A DNA stretch of 64,000 nt from an uncultured Lachnospiraceae bacterium (GCA_947630805.1 CANRIV010000006.1:54980-118979), one strand, 5' to 3'. Shown: positions 52,296 to 63,893, numbered from the stretch's first letter. Notes: a model not told the origin generated them from the letters alone. Numbers and translations: made by a program.

Positions 52296-54323
52296 CTAAA
52301 GATTTATATTTTCCATGCTTTTTTGTGTAAGCATTTTTCTCTCTATCGCTGTCAGTTTTAACTCTCCCGCCGCAATTTTATCCACAGCCTCCGCTGCTTC
52401 CTTTAACGTCATCACATCATTCATGATGTCGCCCAATTTAAATTCAAAATCTCCACTTTGCTTTACTCCAAAGAAATCTCCCGGTCCTCTCAGTCTCAAA
52501 TCTTCTCCTGCTATGTAGAATCCATCATTTGATTTGCATAAAATATCCAATCGGTCTGTTGCTTCTTTCTTTCCTGAGCCATTTATGAAAATACAATAAG
52601 ACTGATGAGCACCTCTTCCCACACGCCCACGCAGCTGATGGAGCTGAGCCAGCCCAAACCGCTCGGCATTTTCTACCATCATCACTGTCGCATTTGGCAC
52701 ATTAACTCCTACCTCTACCACTGTAGTAGAGACTAAAATATCTATTTTCCCCTCTGCAAATTGATTCATAATCTGATTTTTTTCAGAAGGTTTCATTCTT
52801 CCATGAAGATATGCAATTCTGACAGAAACAGGCATAATATGCTGCAGTTTCTGTGCGTATTCTATCACATTCTCTCCCTCCACTGCCTCGCTGTATTCCA
52901 CGGTAGGGCAAATAACATAGACCTGCCTTCCCTGTGCAATCTGTTTCTCCATAAAACCATATGCTTTAGGCCTGTATTCTGTTCCAACGACACAGTTGGC
53001 AATCGGAAGACGGTCAGAAGGCAATTCATCGATTACGGAGATATCCAAATCCCCATACATAATAATCGCCAGCGTACGGGGAATCGGTGTGGCGCTCATT
53101 ACCATCACATGGGGATTCTTTCCTTTTCCCCAGATTGCTTCTCTCTGTCTGACGCCAAATCTATGCTGCTCATCCGTCACTACCAGTGCCAGATTTTTAT
53201 AATTTACTTTTTCCTGTATTAACGCATGCGTCCCTATAATGATATTGGCCGTTCCACTTTCTATCAGCGTATAAGCTTCTCTTTTTTCTTTCACAGTCAT
53301 AGACCCGGTCAGAATTACCGGTACAACCTCTTCTATCTGATTGTTCTCAATCAACTGGCAGATTGTATCATAATGCTGTCTGGTAAGAACTTCCGTCGGC
53401 GCCATTAATGCTCCCTGTTCCCCGTTCAACGCTGCAGTAAGAACGGCAAAAATTGCTATGATTGTCTTCCCAGATCCTACATCCCCCTGGACCAGACGAT
53501 TCATCGTCTTATCCGATGCAATATCCGTCTTAATTTCCTCCCATGTTCTACATTGGGCTTTCGTCAATTTGTAAGGCAACTTGGAGATGAGTGTTCTCAC
53601 CTCTTCCGGCTCTAAAAGGATATGGGCGTTTTTCATTTCACGACTGTCTTCTTTCAGATTTCTCAATGCAAAAATGAAATGAAAAAACTCTTCAAAAACC
53701 AGTCTTTTCTTTGCGGTTTCCAATTCTTCCTTCGCTGTGGGGTAATGTATGTTTTTTATTGCAGTTTTTATGGGAATCAGTCGATATTTTTCTCGAACGG
53801 AAAGCGGAATGGATTCTTTCGGCTCCATTATAGAAAACAGCTGTTTTATCGTTTTACAGACCACATTGTTTGTCAATCCTGCTACCAGAGGATATACCGG
53901 CTGCATCTCTCCCATTTTTTCCTGATATTCCGTCAGAGAATATATCTTAGGCTGTTGCAGCGAAAAACTTCCCATGGATTCTTTTACGAATCCCCGAAAA
54001 ACAAATCGTTTCCCAATTTGCAGCTTTGTTTTCAGGTAAGCTGCATTAAACCATGTAGCCCTGACAGCAGCACCCTCGTCATCTCTAAGGTATCCATGAA
54101 TTACCTGAAGATTCCGAATACGCTTTACCGTCAATTCTCTTACTACTTTTCCTTCTATCGCCTGTGTCCGGTCACATTCCAGATTTCTCACCGTCACCGG
54201 TGCCTCAAACACATCATAATATCTGGGATAATAATAAAAGAGTTCCTCCACCGTGTTAACACCCGCTTTAGCAAAAAGTTGTTCTGTTTTTTTACCTATT
54301 CCTTTTAATTCGCTTAATTTCAT
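52296..54323 (-). CDS. recG: ATP-dependent DNA helicase RecG
   Basis: 675 residues. The N-terminal wedge/OB domain (GIGKKTEQLFAKAGVNTVEEL, YYPRYYD) is followed by the superfamily 2 helicase core: Walker A GDVGSGKTIIA, DEQHRFG, MSATPIPRTL, VVEVGVNVPNA and QLHQLRGRVGRG. It processes stalled replication forks and branched DNA. GGAG lies 5 bases before the ATG. It ends 23 bases before ddl, on the same strand. Confidence 0.97.
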   Translation of the reverse strand: MKLSELKGIGKKTEQLFAKAGVNTVEELFYYYPRYYDVFEAPVTVRNLECDRTQAIEGKVVRELTVKRIRNLQVIHGYLRDDEGAAVRATWFNAAYLKTKLQIGKRFVFRGFVKESMGSFSLQQPKIYSLTEYQEKMGEMQPVYPLVAGLTNNVVCKTIKQLFSIMEPKESIPLSVREKYRLIPIKTAIKNIHYPTAKEELETAKKRLVFEEFFHFIFALRNLKEDSREMKNAHILLEPEEVRTLISKLPYKLTKAQCRTWEEIKTDIASDKTMNRLVQGDVGSGKTIIAIFAVLTAALNGEQGALMAPTEVLTRQHYDTICQLIENNQIEEVVPVILTGSMTVKEKREAYTLIESGTANIIIGTHALIQEKVNYKNLALVVTDEQHRFGVRQREAIWGKGKNPHVMVMSATPIPRTLAIIMYGDLDISVIDELPSDRLPIANCVVGTEYRPKAYGFMEKQIAQGRQVYVICPTVEYSEAVEGENVIEYAQKLQHIMPVSVRIAYLHGRMKPSEKNQIMNQFAEGKIDILVSTTVVEVGVNVPNATVMMVENAERFGLAQLHQLRGRVGRGAHQSYCIFINGSGKKEATDRLDILCKSNDGFYIAGEDLRLRGPGDFFGVKQSGDFEFKLGDIMNDVMTLKEAAEAVDKIAAGELKLTAIERKMLTQKSMENINL

Positions 54324-54391
54324 GTTACTCTCCAGACTTACCTGTTTATTCTATCATATATGAAATACAATTTCTATGACCGAAAAAAAAA

Positions 54392-54434
54392 GACATCTCA
54401 AAAACCTGTACTCTTACATAGTTTTTGAGATGTC
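54392..54434 (-). terminator. Terminator of the secreted beta-helix protein gene
   Basis: GACATCTCAAAAAC and GTTTTTGAGATGTC form a perfect 14-bp stem, 7 bases after the stop at 54441, followed on the minus strand by TTTTTTTT. Confidence 0.9.
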
Positions 54435-54440
54435 GCATTT

Positions 54441-57080
54441 CTATTTCACTTTTTTAATTTTGACTTTTTTGCTGTACGCACCATACGTATATTTTTTCTT
54501 TACTTTCTTATATGCACGTACTTTTACGTAGTAAGCGCCTTTATTCTTTCGTTTAATCGTTGCCTTTGTTTTCTTTGTCAGAATTGTCTTCTTTTTCTTA
54601 AAGTTCTTTTTCTGTGCATAAACAACCTGATAACCATTGGCACCTTTTACTTTCTTATAAGAAATTTTTATTTTTTTCTTTGTTCCTTTTTTCTTAACAA
54701 TCTTAGTCTTCGCAGGAACAATTTTAAACTTGTACGTCTGGGACTCTTTAAAAGAATTTATTCCGGTAACTACAACTTTACCTGTTCCGATTTTCTTATT
54801 GTTTTTATAGGTAAGTTTATAATCAATTCCTTCTCTCAGCGGAATATTGCGCCATTTTACGGTAACTTTTGGCTGAATTTTCTTTCCGGTATAAACCTTT
54901 TTTTTCGGAACGGTAATCACTGCACCCCAGATTACTTTTCTCGTAGATTCATATGCTCTGTCTTGCGTAAATGTACCATTGGAATAGGACATTACTTTAC
55001 TCATATCACCGCTGACATACACACCATATCCACTTTTATTGATAACATAGTCAATACCGCCGTTTCCACTCAAACTGTATGTACATACATTGGTAAATTT
55101 TACACCCGGCGTATCCGGACATTCTACTGCTGATTTCAGGAAACATGGACTCTTCTGATAACAGGAATAAATTCCCATTCCATATCCCTCGTGACTGGTA
55201 ACATTTGACGCCACTTTATAATCTGCATATCCGTAAGTACCTGGTGCATTCCAGAGACTCTGGCTTTCAATGTCATAAGGAAGTTCGCTCTGATACATAT
55301 AGCACTTTCCGCCATTTCCATTCCACATTGTCTGGTATTTCTGGAAATGCTCTACCATAAGACCATACGTTGTCACATTGTCACCATTTACAATCAATCC
55401 GGTATCTGCTGTATTTTTGGTCCAGCCGACACCCTTTCCATGATCTGCTCTCCAAACCCAGAAGTTGTCTCCAATCACATCACTGCTATTGATAATAACA
55501 CAATTTGTCGTCGTTCCCGGTGTGGTATCCGCTCCACCTACTCTGTAAAATGTATCACACAGCGCAATCGGATTATCTGCATGGCTTGTCTTATCTCCCT
55601 GTGTTCCTACTGTGAGAAGTGTATCGGATTTTACCGGACCTGCATCAAACAAAATCCCGGCAATCTTGACACCGCCTACATTTCCAACAGTCATACACTG
55701 ATTTCCATTGACAGGACGCAAAGTTGCATATCCCAATCCCAGCACTACCGTATTCTCTTTCTGTACGGAAATAGGCTCGCTTATATTATAAACTCCCGGT
55801 GTTAAAATCAGATTTTTACCAGCTGCCAGTTCTGCATTTATTTTAGACGCAGAATCCGATGATTTAGCCACATAGAAAGTATCAAGAGCCAGCGTCTCTC
55901 CTTCTATCGAAGCGCCATCCCAGGATACTCCGGCTTCATTTTTTCTCAAGGCTGGAACAAACACGCCGTAATTTCCGGCATCATCTACAGTAAGAAATGG
56001 TTTTTCCTGTATCTCCGGAGTATTTGTAATCTTTGTATTCTGTACATATGGCCATTCTCCATCCGGTCCGTTTTTCGGTGTAGTATCTGTACCATATAGA
56101 GATGAAACCTGACATCCTACAAACACATAATTCCAGACGCTTCCATCCCATCTGTTCATCTCCGTGTTTCTCGTGAGCCATTGTTGCTGTGAGCCTGCAG
56201 AAATGCCCGCTTCCGTTTCTATTAATTTATTTGTCTTGCGGTCCGTGTAACTATATTTTCTTCCTCTTACTTTTGTATCTGCCAAAAATCCGCCGCTGGC
56301 ATAACCACCTTCCTGATGAAGTTCCAGGCTTCCCTGAATATTCATTCTTCTCATGGAAGTAGCCTGTGATACAGCCCACATTGTATTGTTTGCAGTTGTC
56401 GTAAGATTTTCAACAGAACGCCAGAAATTACACAATGCGCTGTAATTAATGGAGCCGTCCGGCTTAAATCCTTTCATCCACTCTGCCTTTACCCGAATAT
56501 TGCCGAGTACAGTATCTTCCGGCGAAATACCAAGACCTGCTACCTGCGTATAGAAGCCAATATCTACCATCAAGTCTTTACTGTATGTTCCCGGCCGGAA
56601 CAGAAATGCCTGTCTGTCCGAAATAAACTGTCCGGATTCTGTCTTTTTATATATTTCATTGATTGTAGACTGTACTTCACTATTATTGTCTGTATCCTCA
56701 AAAATATATGTCTGATAACCAAATGTAGCAATTTCATAAGAGGTCGCTTCTGATAATTCTCCACTTCCACGAACTGCCACTTTGTAATATCCACCATCAT
56801 AATTTGTATCCGTGTATGACGTACTGCCATTCACTTCTGCAATCTTACTGTAAGACGCATAACGGCTTGCCGCTTTATACACATCATATCCTGTAACTCC
56901 TGGTACCGCACTCCATGTGACAGTACATGTGTTATTATCATTTTGTACGAAATTAATTGACGCTGGGACACTTGCTGCTGTAACCTGAGTGGTAGGCAAT
57001 GTCGTAATTCCCGATACCACAAGAGCACACACAAGCACCAGCGAGACAATATTTCTTTTTAAATTTTTGAATGGTCTCAT
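54441..57080 (-). CDS. Large secreted protein: FnIII domain, beta-helix-like region, Ig-like and lysine-rich C-terminus
   Basis: 879 residues with a clear signal peptide (SLVLVCALVVSGI, cleavage near TAASV). Residues about 38-115 are a fibronectin type III domain (TCTVTWSAVPGVTGYDVYKAA). The central 600 residues (FEDTDNNSEVQSTINEI, LVDIGFYTQVAGLG, GVFVPALRKNEAGVSWDG, ILFDAGPVKSD) look like a right-handed parallel beta-helix of the pectate-lyase/GH55 kind, a group often labelled 'adenylyl cyclase' by mistake. Next come a bacterial Ig-like segment (KKIQPKVTVK, TGINSFKES) and a strongly basic FnIII-like end. A surface carbohydrate-active or adhesin role is likely. A good promoter precedes it. 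Confidence 0.7.
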   Translation of the reverse strand: MRPFKNLKRNIVSLVLVCALVVSGITTLPTTQVTAASVPASINFVQNDNNTCTVTWSAVPGVTGYDVYKAASRYASYSKIAEVNGSTSYTDTNYDGGYYKVAVRGSGELSEATSYEIATFGYQTYIFEDTDNNSEVQSTINEIYKKTESGQFISDRQAFLFRPGTYSKDLMVDIGFYTQVAGLGISPEDTVLGNIRVKAEWMKGFKPDGSINYSALCNFWRSVENLTTTANNTMWAVSQATSMRRMNIQGSLELHQEGGYASGGFLADTKVRGRKYSYTDRKTNKLIETEAGISAGSQQQWLTRNTEMNRWDGSVWNYVFVGCQVSSLYGTDTTPKNGPDGEWPYVQNTKITNTPEIQEKPFLTVDDAGNYGVFVPALRKNEAGVSWDGASIEGETLALDTFYVAKSSDSASKINAELAAGKNLILTPGVYNISEPISVQKENTVVLGLGYATLRPVNGNQCMTVGNVGGVKIAGILFDAGPVKSDTLLTVGTQGDKTSHADNPIALCDTFYRVGGADTTPGTTTNCVIINSSDVIGDNFWVWRADHGKGVGWTKNTADTGLIVNGDNVTTYGLMVEHFQKYQTMWNGNGGKCYMYQSELPYDIESQSLWNAPGTYGYADYKVASNVTSHEGYGMGIYSCYQKSPCFLKSAVECPDTPGVKFTNVCTYSLSGNGGIDYVINKSGYGVYVSGDMSKVMSYSNGTFTQDRAYESTRKVIWGAVITVPKKKVYTGKKIQPKVTVKWRNIPLREGIDYKLTYKNNKKIGTGKVVVTGINSFKESQTYKFKIVPAKTKIVKKKGTKKKIKISYKKVKGANGYQVVYAQKKNFKKKKTILTKKTKATIKRKNKGAYYVKVRAYKKVKKKYTYGAYSKKVKIKKVK

Positions 57081-57114
57081 AATGTTCCCTTTCCTTTCTT
57101 TTTATCTGTTTTAT

Positions 57115-57143
57115 ATTTTATCATATCCCTATTTTCTTTCCAA
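57115..57143 (-). promoter_or_regulatory. Promoter of the secreted beta-helix protein gene
   Basis: On the minus strand TTGGAA (57138-57143) and TAAAAT (57115-57120) are 17 bases apart, and the -10 is extended by TG. It lies about 35 bases before the ATG. The rest of the 240-base gap 57081-57320 holds the groEL terminator and nothing else seen. Confidence 0.65.
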
Positions 57144-57207
57144 TGAAAAAAATGTTTTTAGCCGTTATGTACAAGAATTCGTAAAATAAATTATTAGATT
57201 TCAACAA

Positions 57208-57250
57208 AAAAGGAGGAAACCTGATTTTTATTTCTCGGTTTCCTCCCTTT
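57208..57250 (-). terminator. groESL terminator
   Basis: GGAGGAAACC (57212-57221) and GGTTTCCTCC (57237-57246) form a perfect 10-bp stem, followed on the minus strand by TTTTTTGTTG. Confidence 0.85.
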
Positions 57251-57320
57251 CATTCAAACAGCAATCTATCTGCAGTTTTATTGCCCCGCGACTGCCGTAA
57301 ATATTGATTTTCTGATTTTA

Positions 57321-58946
<1,626 letters not shown>

Positions 58947-58970
58947 CTATCTACCTCCAAATCTTATATT

Positions 58971-59255
58971 TTATTTTACAATTGCAAGAATATCGGACTG
59001 TTTTACAATGATATATTCCTCGTCTTCTAATTTTACTTCATTTCCTGCATACTTTGAATAAATTACTACATCGCCTTCCCGGACATTCATAGTTACTTCT
59101 TTTCCGTCAACCATTCCACCCGGCCCTACTGCAACCACTTCGGCCTGCTGTGGTTTCTCCTGAGACTGACTTGTTAATATAATTCCTGACTTGGTTTTTT
59201 CTTCCGGCGTAGACTGTTTCAGAACTACCCGGTCTGCTAATGGTACTAATTTCAT
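58971..59255 (-). CDS. groES: 10 kDa co-chaperonin GroES
   Basis: 94 residues with the usual start KLVPLADRVVLKQ, the mobile-loop region KTKSGIILTSQSQEK and the end of GDVVIYSKYAGNEVKLEDEEY. It caps the GroEL ring. The CIRCE operator lies upstream, so heat-shock control by HrcA is expected. GGAGG lies 6 bases before the ATG. Confidence 0.98.
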   Translation of the reverse strand: MKLVPLADRVVLKQSTPEEKTKSGIILTSQSQEKPQQAEVVAVGPGGMVDGKEVTMNVREGDVVIYSKYAGNEVKLEDEEYIIVKQSDILAIVK

Positions 59256-59279
59256 CTTATAACCTCCATTCCCTATTTA

Positions 59280-59306
59280 TTAGCACTCTTTTACTTCGAG
59301 TGCCAA
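59280..59306 (-). promoter_or_regulatory. CIRCE operator (HrcA site) of groESL
   Basis: TTAGCACTC, nine bases, and GAGTGCCAA match the CIRCE inverted repeat TTAGCACTC-N9-GAGTGCTAA with one change in the second arm. It is 25 bases before groES. A possible promoter on the minus strand, TTGCAT-16-TAGTAT, lies just upstream. Confidence 0.93.
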
Positions 59307-59390
59307 CACTAATACATATACTAACACGTTTTTAAATTAATGCAATAGAAAATAAAATTTTTTACAATTTTTAACAATTCGTTCATACTC

Positions 59391-60272
59391 TTAATTTCTT
59401 CCAATCTTTTTCTCTTTTCCAAAACAGAACAGGTACTGTTGGGCATATCCTCCATATTTTCCATAATGTTCTCTCGCAAAAGTGGCAATTTTTTCTTTAG
59501 AGACTGCATTTCCCTCAAAATAAAGTGTTTCCATAATTCTCTGAATCCAGACATCAATCGGAAATGAGCCTCGTCTTCCAAGAGAAAAAAGCATTACACA
59601 ATTTGCAACTTTTTTACCGACCCCTTTAATTTCCAGTAATTTATTCATTGTTTCCTCATCAGAAAGTCCTGAAAACGTCTCTGCGCTCAGATTGCCTTTT
59701 GCTAATTTTTTTGCTGCGTCTTCCAGATAAGGCGCGCGAAATCCCATTTTCATTTCCCGAAAATCCCGTTCTGTCATTTTGGCCAGTTCCTCTGCCTCAG
59801 GAAAAGAATAATATTTCTCCCCATTAATTTCACCCAGATATGTACCGGACCGTTCGCTGATTCGCCGCACCAGCTGTTTAATGTGCGGAATCTGCTTGTT
59901 CTGAGAAATAATAAATGAAATCAGCACCTCGGGAAATTCCTGATTTAGTATTCTTACTCCCTGCTTTTCTTCTATAGCCTCTTTCAGGATATTATCTTGC
60001 TGCAGAAGATATCTCTTTATTTTTCCATAATCTCTCTTTAAATCAAAATAAGGAATCCATATTCTTTCCACATCTTCTTTTGACGTATTGTAAAAAATTA
60101 ATTTTTTATCCAGTTGCTGCAGATGTAAAAGTCTTTTTGCCGCAACAATGACATAATCCTGTTCTTCCTGTTTATAAAAGCGAAAACATTGACCACATTC
60201 CAACGTCTGCTCCAAATCAAAGTCCGTTATTTCTTCTATTATGATATTATTTTTTTCTTTTCGTATTTTCAT
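59391..60272 (-). CDS. DNA glycosylase of the OGG1/AlkA (HhH-GPD) type
   Basis: 293 residues. The N-terminal domain (ECGQCFRFYK) is that of the OGG1/AlkA family, and the C-terminal half has the helix-hairpin-helix LLEIKGVGKKVANCVMLFSLG with the catalytic lysine (GKKVAN) and aspartate (PIDVWI). Having the lysine makes it a bifunctional glycosylase/lyase, probably for 8-oxoguanine. It lies 14 bases after the Cof-type phosphatase gene and ends 85 bases before the GroES promoter region. Confidence 0.88.
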   Translation of the reverse strand: MKIRKEKNNIIIEEITDFDLEQTLECGQCFRFYKQEEQDYVIVAAKRLLHLQQLDKKLIFYNTSKEDVERIWIPYFDLKRDYGKIKRYLLQQDNILKEAIEEKQGVRILNQEFPEVLISFIISQNKQIPHIKQLVRRISERSGTYLGEINGEKYYSFPEAEELAKMTERDFREMKMGFRAPYLEDAAKKLAKGNLSAETFSGLSDEETMNKLLEIKGVGKKVANCVMLFSLGRRGSFPIDVWIQRIMETLYFEGNAVSKEKIATFAREHYGKYGGYAQQYLFCFGKEKKIGRN

Positions 60273-60286
60273 CTTTTTCCTTTCGT

Positions 60287-61084
60287 TTATATTAATCCAA
60301 ACTGCTTTAATCCTATAGAGATTCCTCCTTTGTCAAAATCTTCTGTCACAAAAGGCACTCTGGCTTTTATTTCCTCTAAGCTGTTTCCCATAGCACAGCC
60401 GTGTCGCACATAAGTGAGCATATCAATATCATTCATGCTGTCTCCAAAAGCATACGTATTTTCCAAAGGAATATTCATAAGTTCAATCATCCGCTGAATC
60501 CCTTTCGCCTTGTTATATTTTTTAGGAATCAGTTCTAAAAGATTACCATTGTGATCCACAATATTATAATCCTTCTCAAACATCTCAATCATTTTTTTCT
60601 TATCACTGTGATTCGTAAACAGCGCACTGACTTTTGATGCCCTCAAATCAGGAGCATCTATTGTCAACAATCGTTCTTTCATGTTTTCCTCATATACTTT
60701 CAGTACATGTCTGTTTGCTTTTGTCAAACCACTCAAATCATTTCCAAGATATAGATGATCTCTGCCTTCCGCCAATGGTACAAACCCACATTCCAAAAAT
60801 CCGTCAATCACTTTTCTTGCTTCATGCGAATCCAATTCTGCAAGGAATTTCTGTTCTCCGCTGATTTCAACATAAGTTCCGGCGCCTGCTACAATATTTT
60901 CAAATCCGGGCAGTAAATGTTCCCGATAAATCATACACCTTGTTCTTCCGGTGCAGATGACCGGTATATGACCGTTGTTTTTTAGTTTTTTGATTGCTTC
61001 TATCGTATCCTTTGGCATACCGGATTGATAGCTGTAAATCGTGCCATCTATGTCAAAAAATACAATTTTTTTATCTGATTTCAT
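60287..61084 (-). CDS. HAD-IIB (Cof-type) phosphatase
   Basis: 265 residues from the chosen start. Motif I is FFDIDGTIYSY, motif II is VICTGRTRCM, and the end GDSMNDIDML is motif IV, with the type IIB alpha/beta cap between. It likely dephosphorylates sugar phosphates or other small phosphoesters. The start at 61084 has AAAGGCG 5 bases upstream; the frame to 61138 overlaps the divergent gene's leader. It is co-directional with the DNA glycosylase, 14 bases apart. Confidence 0.85.
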   Translation of the reverse strand: MKSDKKIVFFDIDGTIYSYQSGMPKDTIEAIKKLKNNGHIPVICTGRTRCMIYREHLLPGFENIVAGAGTYVEISGEQKFLAELDSHEARKVIDGFLECGFVPLAEGRDHLYLGNDLSGLTKANRHVLKVYEENMKERLLTIDAPDLRASKVSALFTNHSDKKKMIEMFEKDYNIVDHNGNLLELIPKKYNKAKGIQRMIELMNIPLENTYAFGDSMNDIDMLTYVRHGCAMGNSLEEIKARVPFVTEDFDKGGISIGLKQFGLI

Positions 61085-61233
61085 TTTTTCGCCTTTCTTC
61101 AACAAAAACAGACTAACATTTTTATTTTCATGAATCAAGTTTATTCCCTATTTTTATGTATTAGCGCTTTATTTTCGGCTAAAATAGTATTATAATCATT
61201 AACAAGAAAATTAACCGATTGGAGGACAGAAAC

Positions 61234-61893
61234 ATGGGATTTTTTAAAAAACTGTTTGGAGCAGCAGCGGTCACAGGAGCTACAGTGGCAAGTGCACTTT
61301 ATGTAAAGAAAAGAAAGGAAACCCGCCTTGCGGATGAAGATGATGATATGGTTTTCAGCAATGAAAAAATATTAGATGTTAATAAAGACGATAATGAAGA
61401 CGAAACCAAAGTTACCATCACAATCAATAAACACAAAGCCAAAAACATGGCTGACAATGCTGCAGATAAAGTTATCGATGCAACAGATCGGCTAAAAGAT
61501 ACCGTGACGGACAAGCTGGGAGAAGAAAAAATAAATACCCTTAAAGAAAAAGTGGATGTCGCAAAAGATAAATTTACGGAAGCTGCTTCCTTTGCCAAAG
61601 ACAAAGCACTGGATGCAAAAGATATCGTAATGGAAAAAGTGGGGGAAGAAAATATCCAAATGGCCAAGGACAAGGTAATTGATGCCGCAAATACAGCAAA
61701 AGATAAGGTAACGGAAACAGTGGAAAAAATCATGAAACCTTCTGGCGGATTTCATGAAGATGATTTTGTTGATGAAGATAAAGAACAGGTGACATCATCC
61801 GGATTGAATACAGAAAAATCACAACCAGAAACAGAAGATGATGTAAAACTCAATTCAGATGATTTTTTGGAAGATGAACTGAACGAAATTTAA
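61234..61893 (+). CDS. LEA-like/YtxH-like repetitive acidic protein
   Basis: 219 residues. A short hydrophobic N-terminus (FFKKLFGAAAVTGATVASALYV) may be a membrane segment. The middle is repetitive and highly charged, with 11-residue-type repeats such as KDKVIDAANTAKDKVTET and AKDKALDAKD, resembling group 3 LEA proteins, which form amphipathic helices on drying. The C-terminus is acidic (SDDFLEDELNEI). A protective or membrane-associated stress role is possible but not shown. GGAGG lies 8 bases before 61234; the frame opens at a TTG at 61219. Confidence 0.65.
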   Translation: MGFFKKLFGAAAVTGATVASALYVKKRKETRLADEDDDMVFSNEKILDVNKDDNEDETKVTITINKHKAKNMADNAADKVIDATDRLKDTVTDKLGEEKINTLKEKVDVAKDKFTEAASFAKDKALDAKDIVMEKVGEENIQMAKDKVIDAANTAKDKVTETVEKIMKPSGGFHEDDFVDEDKEQVTSSGLNTEKSQPETEDDVKLNSDDFLEDELNEI

Positions 61894-61947
61894 AACTTTC
61901 ATAAAATCCCTGTGGACAATTTTGATACATCATGACTACATGTTTAA

Positions 61948-62035
61948 CAGGTAGTTTGCCTACCTGATAAGAAGCAGTTACCGAAAGGCATCCCTCAGAT
62001 ATGACTTTTAAAGAGTCATATCTGAGGGATGCCTT
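61948..62035 (+). terminator. Two hairpins between the LEA-like gene and glnS
   Basis: CAGGTAG/CTACCTG (61948-61954, 61960-61966) is a 7-bp hairpin. Then GGCATCCCTCAGATATGACT and its complement form a 20-bp stem (61987-62006 and 62014-62033), extended by AA/TT, followed by CTTTCACTTT. The second is probably the terminator of the LEA-like gene. The remaining part to 62148 holds only a small GTCC/GGAC hairpin. Confidence 0.6.
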
Positions 62036-62148
62036 CTTTCACTTTATACACGCCCTAACGCTCTTGACTATTTACTGTCCTTTTAGGACATTGTATTATC
62101 TGCTGTCTTTCAAAGATTCTGTATTCTTCTACACTCAATTTACCCATC

Positions 62149-63822
62149 TTATTTAGGCAGTGTAAATGAACTTTTTAATGAAACAATTCTGTTAAATACC
62201 GGTGCCTCTTTTGTATAGTCTCTCATATCTGCACAGAAATATCCCTGACGGACAAATTGAAACTTGTCCTCCGGCTCTACATTTTCTATATTTGGCTCAA
62301 TATAAGCATTCGGAAGCACGGTCAATGAATTCGGATTTAAATTCAGACTTCCGTCTTCATTTAATTTCCCTTTTTCCTCATCCACAATGTTCTCATATAA
62401 TCTGATTTGCGCTTTTACACCATGACGTGCCGATACCCAATGGATAGTGCCTTTTACCTTTCTTCCGGTAAATCCGCTTCCACTCCGGGTCTCAGGGTCA
62501 TAAGTACAGTGAATTTCCACTACGTTTCCATTTTCATCTTTTTTATAATCAACGCATTTTACAAAATAAGCATTCATCAGCCTTACTTCGTTTCCCGGAA
62601 ACAATCGGAAATATTTTTTTGGAGGCTCTTCCATAAAATCTTCCCTATCAATATAAATTTCCCGGCAGAACGGCACTTTTCTGCTTCCTAATTGAGGACA
62701 TTCCACATTATTTACCACGTCAAACCACTCTACCTGCTCTTCAGGATAATTATCTATAATTACTTTAATCGGATCAAGTACAGCCATCAACCGTGGTTTT
62801 TTTGCTTTTAAATCCTCTCGAATACAATATTCAAGCATTGCATAATCCACAGAGCTTTGACTTTTGGAAATTCCACAGAGTTCTACAAACATTTTTATAG
62901 ATTCCGGCGTAAAGCCCCGTCTGCGAAGTGCTGCAATAGACACAAGGCGGGGATCGTCCCAGCCATCCACAATTCCATCTTCGACAAGCTGCTTAATATA
63001 ACGCTTTCCCGTAATAACATTTGTCATATACAGTTTTGCAAACTCAATCTGGCGGGGTGGGTTTGGATATTCGAGTTCATTAACCACCCAGTCATATAAA
63101 GGTCTGTGATCTTCAAATTCCAGCGTGCAGATAGAATGTGTAACACCTTCGATTGCATCTTCGATTGGATGCGCAAAATCATACATTGGATAAATGCACC
63201 ATTGATCTCCTGTATTGTGATGAGACATATGTGCCACCCGATATATGATAGGGTCTCTCATATTAATATTTGGACTGGACATATCAATCTTAGCTCTTAA
63301 AACCTTTTCCCCATCTTGATATATCCCGTTTTTCATATTCTCGAACAGCTTTAGATTTTCCTCTACACTTCTGTCCCGGTAAGGGCTGTTTTTTCCCGGC
63401 TCGGTCAGAGTGCCCCGATATTCCCTGATTTCTTCCGGAGAAAGATCACATACATATGCCTTCCCTTTTTGAATCAGCTTTACTGCGGCCTCATACATTT
63501 CTTCAAAATAATTAGAAGCAAAAAACAGTCTGTCTTCCCAATCAGCTCCCAACCAGCGGATATCCTCCAGTATGGACGAGACAAATTCTTCTTTTTCCTT
63601 GATAGGATTTGTGTCATCAAACCGCATATTAAATTTTCCATTATATTTCTGTGCCAGCCCGTAATTAAGCAGAATCGATTTGGCATGTCCAATATGAAGA
63701 TATCCGTTAGGCTCCGGTGGAAAACGGGTCTGAACATGATCAAATCTCCCTTCTACCAAATCTTTATCAATAATCTGTTCAATAAAATTTTTTGATTCAG
63801 GCATATTATTTTCTGTTTCCAT
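62149..63822 (-). CDS. glnS: Glutaminyl-tRNA synthetase
   Basis: 557 residues from the chosen start. The class I HIGH motif is [13 protein letters not shown], the family stretch [32 protein letters not shown] is intact, and the C-terminal anticodon-binding domains follow. The usual KMSKS-type site, VMSKRK in E. coli, reads [12 protein letters not shown] here. GGAGG is 5 bases before 63822; the frame extends to 63906 without a ribosome site. A strong promoter lies upstream. Presence of GlnRS means direct charging of tRNA-Gln, though whether a GatCAB system also exists is not visible. Confidence 0.95.
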   Translation of the reverse strand: METENNMPESKNFIEQIIDKDLVEGRFDHVQTRFPPEPNGYLHIGHAKSILLNYGLAQKYNGKFNMRFDDTNPIKEKEEFVSSILEDIRWLGADWEDRLFFASNYFEEMYEAAVKLIQKGKAYVCDLSPEEIREYRGTLTEPGKNSPYRDRSVEENLKLFENMKNGIYQDGEKVLRAKIDMSSPNINMRDPIIYRVAHMSHHNTGDQWCIYPMYDFAHPIEDAIEGVTHSICTLEFEDHRPLYDWVVNELEYPNPPRQIEFAKLYMTNVITGKRYIKQLVEDGIVDGWDDPRLVSIAALRRRGFTPESIKMFVELCGISKSQSSVDYAMLEYCIREDLKAKKPRLMAVLDPIKVIIDNYPEEQVEWFDVVNNVECPQLGSRKVPFCREIYIDREDFMEEPPKKYFRLFPGNEVRLMNAYFVKCVDYKKDENGNVVEIHCTYDPETRSGSGFTGRKVKGTIHWVSARHGVKAQIRLYENIVDEEKGKLNEDGSLNLNPNSLTVLPNAYIEPNIENVEPEDKFQFVRQGYFCADMRDYTKEAPVFNRIVSLKSSFTLPK

Positions 63823-63864
63823 GATTTCCTCCATGTCCTTATAAATCATTGTAGATATCTCAAA

Positions 63865-63893
63865 ATTATACAATAAATAATATATCTTTTCAA
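63865..63893 (-). promoter_or_regulatory. glnS promoter
   Basis: On the minus strand TTGAAA (63888-63893) and TATAAT (63865-63870) are separated by 17 bases and lie about 40 bases before the ATG at 63822. The remaining bases to the window end hold no recognisable gene. Confidence 0.8.
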
